A DNA stretch of 22,832 nt from Apostichopus californicus (taxonomy: Eukaryota > Echinodermata > Holothuroidea > Aspidochirotida > Stichopodidae). The notes beneath the pieces were generated by a model. The model worked only from the letters and a program-made list of their open reading frames with translations, did no database searches and was not told where the DNA came from. Location: positions 1 through 22,832 of the forward strand of contig JAIPMN010172136.1 in the NCBI GenBank assembly GCA_020650975.1, written 5' to 3'. Positions 1 through 9,373 of this stretch are shown piece after piece (the first letter of the stretch is position 1; every line of letters begins with the position of its first letter). The position numbers and the translations under genes are program-made.

Positions 1-45
1 ATATATATATTTATATATTTATATATTTATATATTTATATATAGA
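1..45. repeat. AT microsatellite, 8-bp period
   Basis: An A/T-only tract in which the unit ATATATTT recurs with TTT at 10-12, 18-20, 26-28 and 34-36. It lies in the intron just upstream of the first recognised exon. It is simple sequence and no function is implied. Confidence 0.9.
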
Positions 46-169
46 AGACGAAAATGAATGATTTAAATATGTCAGTTCTACAAACAAATGTAATCTGTTC
101 TTCTCTGTAGATGAATTATATTATGTATTGTTTATTCTCTTGCACACGTTTGTATTTCTGACATCTTAG

Positions 170-222
170 TGTCGTGGAGGAACTACGGTTACAGTCTGAA
201 TCTTCAATCCGGTGCTTGGAAG
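170..222 (+). CDS. Host gene exon, type c (first copy), partial gene
   Basis: Internal exon of 53 nt between an acceptor ending TTAG (166-169) and a donor GTATGT (223). Read with one base carried over from the exon before (phase 1), it gives VSWRNYGYSLNLQSGAWK and ends in phase 0. It aligns without gaps to the type c exon at 16450-16505, sharing 9 of 18 residues: the V, the W at position 3, the L pair, QSG and WK. The match in phase, length and core motif is the main evidence, since the exon alone is too short to call. The preceding type b exon would lie before the window. Ordered L residues followed by SLNLQSG look like the end of a leucine-rich repeat; this is inference. Confidence 0.72.
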
Positions 223-2656
223 GTATGTTTTGTTAGTAGGTTACTTATTTCCACAGATACTTTAATGGGTATGAAAACATTTGGGATAAAAAAAAATTGA
301 ATACTTGCTTGAAAGTTTTTAACATCACCTTATAGAGCATAATGAGACAATTATGGAATGTCAAATATTTAATTTGGAATTCTGATGGACTGTTGATTAC
401 ATTAAGAAAGATATATTTTAGTTTATATGCAATGTGACATGTTCTAAACTGTTAAAATAAATATCTAAATGATACATACAATACCAAACTCATATTTTCC
501 ATTTTTCACCAACATAAAGAACGATATACACATTCCATTTCATTAAACAATCTCTTTAACAGTTACATTAACTGCGACGTGCTTGTATACGTTAATATTA
601 TTCCAATCGTGTAAACAATACCGACAAAGAAGTCTAAAATTGCGTACATGTAATGGCCACTTGAAACTCTGGACGATTCCAATGCCCTTTGAAATTGAGA
701 TCAGTCTTTACAGAAAACACGAAGTCAGCTTGTTTTCATTGTCATTCATATGGATATATTTTATGATATAGTTTAATAAGTCAAGGACATACCATACATT
801 TCCTTCTGACTACTCATTGCCGTACTAAATCACACAATAATGTAGCATATTTAGGAGCGGCATATTCTGTTCAGTCAAAATTGTTCGTACAAAGAGCTCA
901 AAAATTGTGGTTCCATAACTATTAATTTGATCCAACACTCATACCCGGATATGGCAATACCCGAGCGTTGGATATTGGTATAACAACAAACAATAACTAT
1001 ATATACATGATGTAAATATTTGCAACAAATAACGGGTATGCCGACAAATGCCGACAGAAAGTTTCCTCTGGGACATGGCTTGGTCACGGTAATTAACCAA
1101 TACATAATAACGTTTGAGAAACACAAAATAAAATAGTTTCCACTGCAACAATATTCTCCCTACAATATGTGTAGTTTACAAGAGTAAGTGTTCCCTGTAT
1201 ATGCGGAAACTGCTAGTAAACAGACATGCTTCCTCTCTCAAATACAGTGTGAAGACGTTTTTTGCGGTTTGCTTTCTTTTTTCCCCATATTAAACAGTTC
1301 TGCAGATAACAGGAACTAGTATTTTTACTTTATTTTCAAAATGATTGTAGAAAGATATTATCTTCAATTCCTTTATAAACAATGATGACGTATTATTTAC
1401 GCTACACTTTTGTTCGTAGAATATTATGTTTGCCTCTATGAGAATTCAGTTGTTTCAAACATATGGAACAGTATCTTATCTTGATCAATTAAAGTTTTAT
1501 CATACATACCGACAGGATTGTAAAATTTGACGATCCCCTCCACCCGGCCCCAACCGTCTAGCTGTTGCAAATTATAGCGTTTTTTTCAGCTTTGGAGAAT
1601 ACAGGTGTGTTATGGTTACCGGCGTTGAATCATTTGTTTTGTCATCTGATGAGCTGCATTAAACAAAGGAAACCAGTGTAGATAATATAATTAAGGACCA
1701 ATGGATTTTGGAAAGGCTGTAATTCTTAAACCTCTTGTAGTTTAACACACATTCATCCATTACCGCATAAACAGAAAAGAACATCATATTAAATAGTACC
1801 AGCAGTTGTTATAACGTGTTCCACATATTGCAGAAACAGTGGAAAAACAGGGTCAAGCACGGTCATGTACACGTCGGTAGGGACACGTTACAGCTTTGGG
1901 ACAAAATATGTATTATGTCGTTTGAGTTTTGTTTACTTGTTTTGTGTAGATTAAGATGCCGTTTTCCTACTTCAACAATACGGTTTATTATGCTGGTTAC
2001 CGATTGTAACATTCAAAGTATATTTCATGTTTGGTGTATCTGATTATAGCAAATAAATGAACGGATTCATCTATCAAACATTTTATTTAAAAAAAATTGA
2101 AAAACAAAGAAGTTGGCAACAAAACGCAAAAAGCTGATATTAAATACAACATTAGCCATGAAAAGAAGGCAAATGGTCGTTTTAATTTCTTCAAATTGCC
2201 GTTTAATATCGAAGCAATGCTTTGATCTAAGTACAACGCGAAATTTCTTATCGAGAATAAATTTAAAGTCAACAAATATTGCGATTTCTCTGTTTGTACA
2301 TATTACATTCTGGTACCACTACACAATTAAACAATCAAATTCGGCAATGAGACTCAGTGTAGTTTGATTAAACTTCTGTCTTTGTCATACCTTAAGGAAA
2401 ATATAAAAATATGTCTAATAAAAATGGCTAGGAAATTATAGTTATGTGAAACGATTGAATATTTTCTTTCTTTCACCTTTTACTTGGCAATCCTTCTCTG
2501 AGAGGTATCTGTCGAGATGTATTCGTCCCCCCCCCCCCACCGATATATTCGAAGTTAAGATCTAAAGTCACGCAAACCAAAATACAGCTGATAATATGTA
2601 TCATATTATAATTGTAATTTATTTCAACTTATATTATTTTTGTGTTATAATATCAG
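223..2656. other. Intron between first c and d exons
   Basis: A phase-0 intron of 2434 bp with donor GTATGT and acceptor TATCAG. It is AT-rich, with many stops in all frames; the short open frames here have no recognisable motifs. The only notable simple sequence is a 12-base C run at 2527-2538, about 120 bp before the acceptor. I see no RNA gene or mobile element. Confidence 0.65.
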
Positions 2657-2776
2657 GTTGATGATGTAGATAAAGTCAAGCGTATATGCAAAGAGGTCGT
2701 GGCTATTAGCAGAAATGACAGTGAGTTACTACAGAGGTGTACTATACAGCTTCTCGAGAACGCATCTTACCATGAC
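2657..2776 (+). CDS. Host gene exon, type d (first copy)
   Basis: Exactly 120 nt (40 codons, phase 0 to 0), between acceptor TATCAG and donor GTAAGT. The translation begins VDDVDKVKRICKEVVAIS and ends LLENASYHD. It matches the type d exon at 17089-17208, which has identical length and phase, at 15 of 40 residues. The shared positions include the Cys, VV.I, TI.LL, AS and the terminal HD. The pattern is helical and amphipathic, with no signal peptide or membrane segment. It follows a c exon and should splice to the a exon at 14024, giving the junction ASYHD-IPI, which mirrors ASRHD-IPI in the next unit. The protein family is not recognised. Confidence 0.82.
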
Positions 2777-3595
2777 GTAAGTCAGTAACTTAAGGAAGTA
2801 ATTATGTGTTATTGGTAGAGTAACAACAATACGATATTTAGCAGGTGCCTTCATCGTTAATGTACATTCAAGACAGTTTCTTGAAAATATCAGGTCGTTT
2901 TGGACGTAAAGTACCATTGTACCGTTAATTAACATTAACAATTTGTCGTAGAATAACAGTTGAATGCAGTTTTTAATGGCAGAACGTTAACACGGAATAA
3001 CTGTCTTTTACGGTGAGTATAATAATTTGATATCCATTACTTAACCTTTCTTGTAAAATGACACGTTATTACTGTTTTCTTTACAATTGACATACATTGG
3101 GACACTGTCCGGTTTGTAATTCTTAGTGAAGGTGTTTCATCAATTTTGTGGATTATATGGGTAAGGGGATTTCATTACTTAAATATGGACACAATGTATC
3201 TAATTAACATGTAAGTTGCTACAAATGTTGAAATATTAGAAGTCCGACGACATTAATTCGCGGTTTGTATGTACTGAAGGTTAAAAACTTATCTTCGTTT
3301 TGCACAAACTGTGTTATATTACACCTAAGCGCATCTGTTCTACCGTTCAAAGACATTTGTTTTAACAGTTCCCTAATTAACTACGCGCTCGATTTACTCT
3401 GCAGGAAATAAGTAGAATGCCTAGCACTTTTACTTGCGATGTGTTTTATTGAATATAATTGCTATTGGGACATATAAATGTGTATGTATCAACACTTGGT
3501 TTAGCATCATATTGCAACTAAACTGAAAAAAAAACACTATGATACTTACGGTCGCTACTTTGACCAGAAACTCAATCAAAAACATATTGAGGTTA

Positions 3596-3620
3596 GTAAT
3601 TAAACAGTTTGCTTAATTAC
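3596..3620. repeat. Small perfect inverted repeat
   Basis: The 8-bp arms GTAATTAA (3596-3603) and TTAATTAC (3613-3620) are separated by 9 bp. It is AT-rich and could occur by chance in sequence of this composition. Confidence 0.4.
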
Positions 3621-4586
3621 ATGTTTTATAATTGCATTCCATCCTTCGAGAAAAGACGTAATGATTTTAATTTTGTTAAATAACCAACGGCTGTCTCATT
3701 TTTCAAATAATCAACTGCACTGTTTCATTCAGTAACTCTATTAAGGGACATATTTTAGAAATAGGAATTTACTTCTTATAGTCTAGACTATTATGTCGAC
3801 ACTTGTACTAGTGAATCTTCCAATACGGGGCAGTAGCACTTCCTGTTGAAGGAAGCAACGCGACCTTAAACAGCCCATACGCGATCTCAGAACAATAGCG
3901 TCGGTAGCAATAACACATTCGAACTTTTAACTGTTTTCGACTGAAACGTTCTTTCTATGACCAGAAAAAGAATAAAGAGATCATAATACATCACACATAA
4001 ACAAAACCGCCAGACTGAAGGAAGGAATCACGATGTCTGAGGGCTTGTGGAATGGATTATGCACTGCAGGTGCATGGAGGTTTTGTGGCATACACAATTT
4101 GAAGGAGAACGCAAAATATTTGCTTTAAACGCTAAGCATTATATTTGCATTATTTTAAATTGCGCACGAGTTTAGGATACGTTGCTCCCACAATGCACCC
4201 TAGTCTAACCTGTATCCGTCGGTGCGTTCAAGTACACATGCATATACTTATGACAGCCTTTATTAATACGTTATGAGTGTATCCGTGTGTGCTGTTTTCG
4301 AGGTGTGACATCTCTTAAAACTATTTAACTAAATTCTGACTATTTAATAAGAATGCTCCGATGATCGATACATACTATATACCAGAGTAGCTATCAACTA
4401 AGCATGTAAATTTATTTCTTACTCTAAATACGCCCGAAACCGATGACGATATACATGCAGTTAATTATCAATAGTATTTAAATTTTCGTCTTGGAATCAA
4501 ATTACGCAGTCTCTCTGGATAGCACAGTAAATTTAAATAAGGCTAAGTCTAGAATCTTTATTAAGCAGAGCTCTTTTTAAGGGCGC

Positions 4587-4618
4587 CCAATACCAATACC
4601 AATACCAATACCAATACC
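4587..4618. repeat. (CCAATA)n microsatellite
   Basis: Five uninterrupted copies of the hexamer CCAATA followed by a partial copy, immediately after GGGCGC. It is simple sequence inside the long intron. Confidence 0.93.
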
Positions 4619-5098
4619 TACTTCTTTGTGTTAATCATATACCTTCACACACTGAATATATGTTATCTCTGATTCAGAGTAAGTCTTCACGCAGTTCCTC
4701 TGTGTTCGCCTGAATAGGCCTATATGCTAAATGGTTTCCCTCCTTGGTTGTACATCGAGACCTGACTGTGGCTAAGGATTCATATTTCAGTATAGCATTT
4801 AGGAAGGAACATGTCTTATAAATTGAAGCCCTGAATTAACTAATTGGCAGATTCCGTCGATTGTTTCTACATGTTAACTTAATTTTCACCATCGATCGCT
4901 TCTTGAATCGCGTATTATTAATAACGGGGAAAAAAGTACTGCTAAACTTTTGCAAACATGTTTTAACATGTGTGAAAACATCAAACATTCCACTTGTGTT
5001 ATTTAAGAACTGCGCCCTCTATACAGTAATGCGCTCCATATTCATAATGGTTCCGATGTACCCATATGGCGGAACTTTTCCTTGTTCAGGTTTCATAC

Positions 5099-5325
5099 GT
5101 ATGGCAAGCCGTTCTACCATTTTCCTCGCAATTCCACTTAAGTGAAAAACGTTCACTTAAATGGAATTAATTTCCACTTAAGTGATGTACATTTCACTTA
5201 AGTTGAATTCAATTTCAATTAAATGGAATACATTTTACTTAAGAGGAATGCATTTCACTTAAGTGGAAGACATTTCACTTAAGTGGAATACATTGTGAGG
5301 TAAATGTTAAAACGGCTTGCCATAC
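5099..5325. mobile_element. Foldback/MITE-like element with palindromic core
   Basis: The terminal arms 5099-5132 and 5292-5325 are inverted copies of each other, matching at 30 of 34 positions; the outermost 15 bases, GTATGGCAAGCCGTT, match perfectly. ATAC lies on both outer sides (5095-5098 and 5326-5329) and may be a 4-bp target duplication, though it partly echoes the arm sequence and the true boundary could differ by a few bases. The core is a tandem array of eight ~20-bp units. No coding capacity is seen, so any mobility would depend on another element's transposase. The superfamily is not recognised. Confidence 0.72.
5133..5291. repeat. Eight-unit 20-bp satellite of CACTTAAGTG
   Basis: Units start near 5135, 5154, 5175, 5195, 5216, 5236, 5256 and 5276, at spacings of 19-21 bp. 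Four carry the exact 10-bp palindrome CACTTAAGTG; the others differ by one to three bases. Linkers resemble GGAATACATTT. Because every unit is itself palindromic, the array reads almost the same on both strands and could fold into serial short hairpins or one long one. Confidence 0.88.
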
Positions 5326-6112
5326 ATACACTATCAGGGGAGGAATGACCTAAACAACGTATGCACAGACGCTGTTCAGCAATCTCACCGAATTCTAAGT
5401 TTCAACATGTTAGTGCTTACATCGCAGTTACATTGTGCTATTAGTGACTTTCCTCCTATACCCAGAAATACAAGAAAAATCATAATAGTCCCCGTATGGA
5501 CCCGACTGAAGTAAGGAATTATCCTAATATCCCGTGGTGGGGAGGGGGAAAGGGTTAGGCTATGCTCAATTCTTCAGCCCAAATAATTCAAAAAGTTTAA
5601 GAAGCCGGTGTTCATATCTTTATAGCACATTAGGTAGGTCCTGTACTGTGGTATTTCCTAACAACCGGCACCGCCAAATTGTAATATGTAAACTTATAAT
5701 ATAATACGACACTTTATAATGAAATTTATTCAAGTTATGAAAGTTGAGAAATACACCAACTGTTATTACAACAAGTTTTGACTCGGCTATTACAAATTGT
5801 CGCTCCGCACTTCCTTTACAACCAAAACTAGATTTTCCTTTCTTTCACGTGATACTTATTTTATCTTATTGTGTGTTTGTCTCTTTTTTTCTGAAGGCGG
5901 CGAATATAATGAGAATACTTGGCAATAAACCTTACCGCAATCAAAGTAGCCAGAACATCTCATCCCCTCTCTCCCCGTCCTGACAGATACACCCAATATA
6001 GTCAACGAACTAACTCCTCCCATCCCCGAACACACACTCACAATACGTACACGAGCTACATGCATAATCAATTACCCAATATTATTCACTGTATACACCC
6101 GTCGCCCCCACA

Positions 6113-6124
6113 CCCCCCCCCCCC
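6113..6124. repeat. Poly-C run
   Basis: A run of 12 C following GTCGCCCCCACA. It is a simple-sequence tract about 120 bp upstream of the LTR element insertion. Confidence 0.9.
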
Positions 6125-6245
6125 ACTCAATAAAAGTAAACTAAGTAAAAAAAAGTAGAGTAAACTGTTGTCAGACTAATAGATTAAATTTAATACGAAT
6201 TTGTGTCACCGCTGTGTTCGGTAATTATGGTATTTCTTGTCTAAT

Positions 6246-6250
6246 GTTGT
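6246..6250. repeat. Target-site duplication, left copy
   Basis: GTTGT lies directly before the TG that opens the 5' LTR. The same five bases follow the 3' LTR at 11865-11869. A 5-bp duplication is usual for Ty3/gypsy integration, and it fixes both element ends. Confidence 0.9.
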
Positions 6251-6404
6251 TGTTATGTATTATAGTTAATAATTATGTGTTTTAAAAAGTACTGTAGATT
6301 GGCAATACGGAGCAAGTGATCAGATCTTAATAAACATGATTCGGAACTTTTAACTAACTTGTTACAGTCATTTATACTTGTTATGTCCGGAGAAGGACAC
6401 GACA
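6251..6404 (+). repeat. 5' long terminal repeat
   Basis: 154 bp, opening TGTTATG and closing CACGACA (TG...CA ends). It carries AATAAA at 6329-6334, a likely polyadenylation signal, and a small hairpin TGTCC/GGACA (6384-6388 with 6395-6399) close to the 3' end. Differences from the 3' LTR are at 6266, 6270, 6293 and 6306, plus one extra A in the run at 6284-6288. The last 98 bp are identical. Such a short LTR is compatible with mag-lineage elements. No clear TATA box is seen. Confidence 0.96.
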
Positions 6405-6410
6405 AAAACA

Positions 6411-6425
6411 TGGCGACGAAGGATG
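6411..6425 (+). other. Primer binding site, tRNA-Ser-like
   Basis: TGGCGACGAAGGATG lies six bases after the LTR end. TGG complements the CCA tail common to tRNAs. The rest matches, apart from one extra A, the complement of the 3' acceptor end that I recall for animal tRNA-Ser(GCU). A serine primer is known for mag-type elements. The six-base gap before TGG and the extra A are both visible in the sequence; the tRNA identity rests on recall. Confidence 0.72.
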
Positions 6426-7337
6426 TAGATGATTGGTAACCTTAAAGTCAAACGGGACATTGTAAAAGCAGTAAATCTTTGTTAAAATTTACCGTAAGCC
6501 AAGCGCTCGTCTCGTGCAAAAATACTACCTAGTCTACCAATATGTTGTGCAGTACTACTACGTATACTGCCCATGGACTATAGGCAAAATAACGTGTATC
6601 CTAACGTTATAATGACGAATCAATTGCGTTGGAACTGAAAAATATTATCTCTTATCACAGCGAAGAAACAGTTAAAATGTTTGACAACAAAATAAATGTA
6701 ACTGCGACACATGTTAAAGTGTTCAAGTGCAATATGGGACTATTTTGTTCGTTCAAACTGAAGTCAACAACCCAAAAAATTGTACGTCAAGAAATGCAGC
6801 CGAATGCCTAGCCGAGCCCGATGACTGTGAACTGGTCAGATTCAATGATGTTGGCGTAGCAGACAACAGTGCACCGACGTTGCTTGCCTTGGACGACAAC
6901 GGAAGCCTGGCATTATTTACCAACGAAAGTGGACTTTGGAGACTTTTTGAGGACCCCAAGCTAAGAATTTATATAGAGAAAACTAAACTGGAGTAATATT
7001 TTGGTCAACATAATTTATGTGATATTGCAAACAGCCTAGCCTACAATACCACAATGTATAGCACATTGGCCTAAAATATATTCAAGTAGAATATACTGTA
7101 TGACAAAGCCTAAATTAGGTAGCTAGTAGCTAGCCTAGATTACATAAATGCACATCCAAGCCTATACTGGTATATGAAATATAAAGCCTATATTCCTAGC
7201 CTTAGTAATTGTGTAGCCAATTACAGTAGCCTAGCCTAGAGCCTTACAAATTGTGTAGCCAAGTTGGTATTTTAGCCTAGGACTATTATTTTATTACTTA
7301 GCCAGTATTAAAGGGAAAAAAGGAATATTGTGTTACC
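6426..7337 (+). other. Retrotransposon 5' leader
   Basis: About 0.9 kb between primer site and gag. The first part has no recognised feature. The stretch 6727-6996 holds an 89-codon open frame (listed separately). The stretch 7030-7290 is dense in GCCTAG, GCCTAT and AGCC words, with an imperfect local repeat around AATTGTGTAGCCAA (7208-7221 and 7248-7262). Packaging and dimerisation signals are expected in such leaders, but I cannot point to one. Confidence 0.7.
6727..6996 (+). CDS. Possible small leader ORF, unknown
   Basis: An 89-codon frame starting MQYGTILFVQTEV and ending EKTKLE, closed by TAA. The second half is balanced in composition and acidic (AEPDDCEL, LLALDDNGSLALF, ESGLWRLFEDPK), unlike the surrounding AT-rich sequence. 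It could be a fragment of host coding sequence captured by the element, a small accessory frame, or chance. I recognise no family and no start context favours this ATG. It sits in the leader upstream of gag, in a position where mag-type elements normally encode nothing. Confidence 0.25.
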   Translation: MQYGTILFVQTEVNNPKNCTSRNAAECLAEPDDCELVRFNDVGVADNSAPTLLALDDNGSLALFTNESGLWRLFEDPKLRIYIEKTKLE

Positions 7338-8084
7338 ATGTCGACAATTGGTGTGACGCCACTGTTAGAAAACTTCAGTAATTTTGAAGAGTATACAGAG
7401 GTGTTAGGTGCTTGGTTTGATTCAAATGATGTAACAGATGATGGTAAGAAACGCTCAGTGTTACTAACCAGTATTGGTAGTAAAGCTTACCATACATTAA
7501 GGGCATTATTGCAGCCAGATAAACCAAGTGTAAAGAATTATAGTGAATGCGTAAACGCGCTCAAAAATCATTTTTCGCCTAAGCCTACTGAAATAGTGCA
7601 GCGCTATCGATTTTATACATGCAGCCAGAAAGCAAATGAAACTATTTCTCAGTTTGTTGCCAATTTGCGACAGTTGAGTGATGGGTGCGATTTTAAAGAG
7701 CTGGATAATATGCTCAGGGATCGTTTGGTGGTTGGTGTGAAAGACTTTGCTATACAGCAAAAGCTCCTCAGTGGAACGAGTTTGACATTTGCTAATGCAT
7801 ATCAAACTGCTACAGCAATGGAAATGTCTCAAAGAGATGTGGAAAACATCAAGCAAATAGGCACACCAAATCCAGAGCCAGAGGTAAATGTTAATAAGGT
7901 GTTCACTAAGCCTAAAGCTAAGCCTCAGCAGTACCAGCACCAAACAAAAGCCAAGCCCGGGAAACTACACTCAAATGTTGGAGGTGTGGAGGTCAGCACT
8001 TACCTAGAACATGTCACTTCAGGTATGAGGAATGCTACAAGTGCCATAGGAAGGGACATACAAAGTCACAATGTGAGTCAGTAA
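7338..8084 (+). CDS. gag: Gag polyprotein (capsid part), 3' end out of frame
   Basis: The ATG at 7338 sits in a good context (ACCATGT) and opens a 248-codon frame. Residues about 10-180 resemble the capsid of mag-type Gag: an opening FEEYTEVLGAWF, a VLLTSIGSKAYHTLRALL helix, the NHFSPKP turn, RFYTCSQKANETISQFVANLR, and LRDRLVVGV. A basic, Lys/Gln/Pro-rich linker follows (about 195-215). Only about the first 205-213 codons look genuine: from somewhere between 7922 and 7975 the true continuation is in the -1 frame, so the last ~35 residues are an out-of-frame tail. Gag would form the cytoplasmic particle that packages element RNA. The product as encoded lacks the RNA-binding knuckles. Confidence 0.88.
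   Translation: MSTIGVTPLLENFSNFEEYTEVLGAWFDSNDVTDDGKKRSVLLTSIGSKAYHTLRALLQPDKPSVKNYSECVNALKNHFSPKPTEIVQRYRFYTCSQKANETISQFVANLRQLSDGCDFKELDNMLRDRLVVGVKDFAIQQKLLSGTSLTFANAYQTATAMEMSQRDVENIKQIGTPNPEPEVNVNKVFTKPKAKPQQYQHQTKAKPGKLHSNVGGVEVSTYLEHVTSGMRNATSAIGRDIQSHNVSQ
7976..8072 (+). pseudogene. gag: Gag zinc knuckles, displaced to the pol frame
   Basis: Two CCHC knuckles lie back to back in the frame of pol, not of gag. The first is CWRCGGQHLPRTC (C-x2-C-x3-H-x4-C, from 7976) and the second is CYKCHRKGHTKSQC (C-x2-C-x4-H-x4-C, from 8033). This pairing is typical of mag-like nucleocapsids, which bind element RNA and aid primer annealing. This frame is open upstream only to 7922, where TAA at 7919-7921 closes it. 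A one-base deletion in 7922-7975 in this copy, or programmed -1 frameshifting, would both explain the arrangement. Confidence 0.85.
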
Positions 8085-9373
8085 AAGCTTATCAGCAAAA
8101 GCAAAAAAGCCGAGCCTATCACCTAGATGAGCAAAGCCTCGAGCAAGCACCAGAAAACCCACAGGTGACTGAGGAAATTAGTCATCTAGAGGAGGATAAG
8201 CACAGCCAAGTTAATCATTTAGGAAGAAATAAGCCTTTCTACATTTCACAAAATGTGAATGGAAAGGCTGTGTTATTTGAGGTAGACACAGGTAGCCCCT
8301 GGTCAATTGTATCTCAGGAAACCTTTAAAGGTATTGGAAGCCTAAAGGAAGTAAGCAAGTCAGATGTAAGTTTTAGCACTGATACAGGAACTTCAGTGCC
8401 CATTGTAGGTGAAACCAAAGTTAGGGTTGTGCACCTTGGGAAATCCAAGCAATTGCCATTACTTATTGTTAAAGAAGGAGTATATCTCTTGGGTAGAGAC
8501 TGGATTAGAGAGTTAGGTATTAGCCTCAGTGTTCCAAAGTTAAATATTAAGGAATCAGTAGACCCAACAATCCAAGTCCATCACACCCAAACTGCAGCCA
8601 GTACACAAGATAAGTTGGAAGCACTTATCAGTAGTCATGCAAAGGTGTTTGATTCTAGTCAAACTGGTAAACTTCAATGTTTTCAAGCCAAAGTTCATCC
8701 TATAGAAGAAGAGCCTTTGTTCTTCAGAGCAGCACCAGTGTTCTATGCTATGAGACACAAGATAGATGAAAATCTAGATGACCTGCAAATGCGAGGTATC
8801 ATAGAACCAGTAGCATTTTCAGATTATGCATGCCCCTTAGTTGTAGTAAACAAACCGAATGGTAAGGTACGATTATGTGGTCACTATAAATTAACAGCCA
8901 ATAAGGTGTTGACATGTGAGCAGTATCCTATACCAACACTTGAAGATTTGATGCAAGATTTACAAGGAGGTCAACAGTACTCCAAACTGGATCTGTCACA
9001 TGCTTATCATCAGATTGAACTGGAACCAAAAGCAAGAAAGTATACAACAATCAATACCCATCGCGGATTGTTTCAGTACACAGGTCTACCTTTCGGGATT
9101 GCTTCAGCGCCAGCCTTGTTTCAGAGGACCATGGAATCCCTCTTAGGTGACATACCAATGTGTAGACCGTATCTGGATGACATAATTGTCAGTGGAAAGA
9201 ATCCAGTGGATCACCTGAACAATCTAAACAAAGTTCTTGATAGACTTGAGAAGAGTGGTCTCCGGTTGCAAAAGAGCAAATGTGAGTTCTTTAAGGACTC
9301 TGTGGAGTATTTGGGTCATATCTTTAACGCCCAAGGACTCCGTCCACTTCAAAAGAAAATGGAAGCCATTTAG
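8075..9373 (+). pseudogene. pol: Pol segment 1: protease and reverse transcriptase
   Basis: An open frame continuous with the knuckles and ended by TAG at 9371-9373. The aspartic protease has its catalytic DTG at 8285-8293 in FEVDTGSPWSIV and the later LLGRDW signature near 8490. Reverse transcriptase follows: a fingers region with IIEPVAFSDYACPLVVV and KPNGKVRLC, the first catalytic Asp in YSKLDLSHAYHQ, LPFGIASAPALFQ, and the active-site YLDD at 9170-9181, then EYLGH. One conserved position is altered: the motif usually written CGDYK reads CGHYK near 8875. The stop falls just after the RT thumb begins, before the connection to RNase H. No retained initiation codon is needed, because this part is normally made as a Gag-Pol fusion. 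Confidence 0.93.

Noticed and set aside
583..2367. Several 60-84-codon frames on both strands in the first intron
   Set aside because: Their length is expected by chance. They overlap each other on opposite strands, have no motif and lie inside an intron defined by paralogous exons.
4861..5145. 94-codon hydrophobic frame upstream of the foldback element
   Set aside because: It runs into the element's left arm and repeat array, lacks a recognisable domain and has no paralogue or splice support.
5133..5291. CRISPR-like regularly spaced repeat
   Set aside because: The linkers are as similar as the repeats, the period is only 20 bp, the units are palindromic and the context is a eukaryotic intron; it is a satellite inside a foldback element.
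5919..6158. 79-codon frame rich in His, Pro and Ser
   Set aside because: It crosses a poly-C tract, and its opposite strand is equally open there. It has no domain and no splice context.
7506..7943. 145-codon minus-strand frame opposite gag
   Set aside because: It is the shadow of the gag coding sequence, hydrophobic by complement, and has no motif of its own.
7959..7965. GGGAAAC as a functional -1 frameshift site
   Set aside because: Its register relative to the gag frame is wrong for tandem slippage into the pol frame; kept only as a question in the findings.
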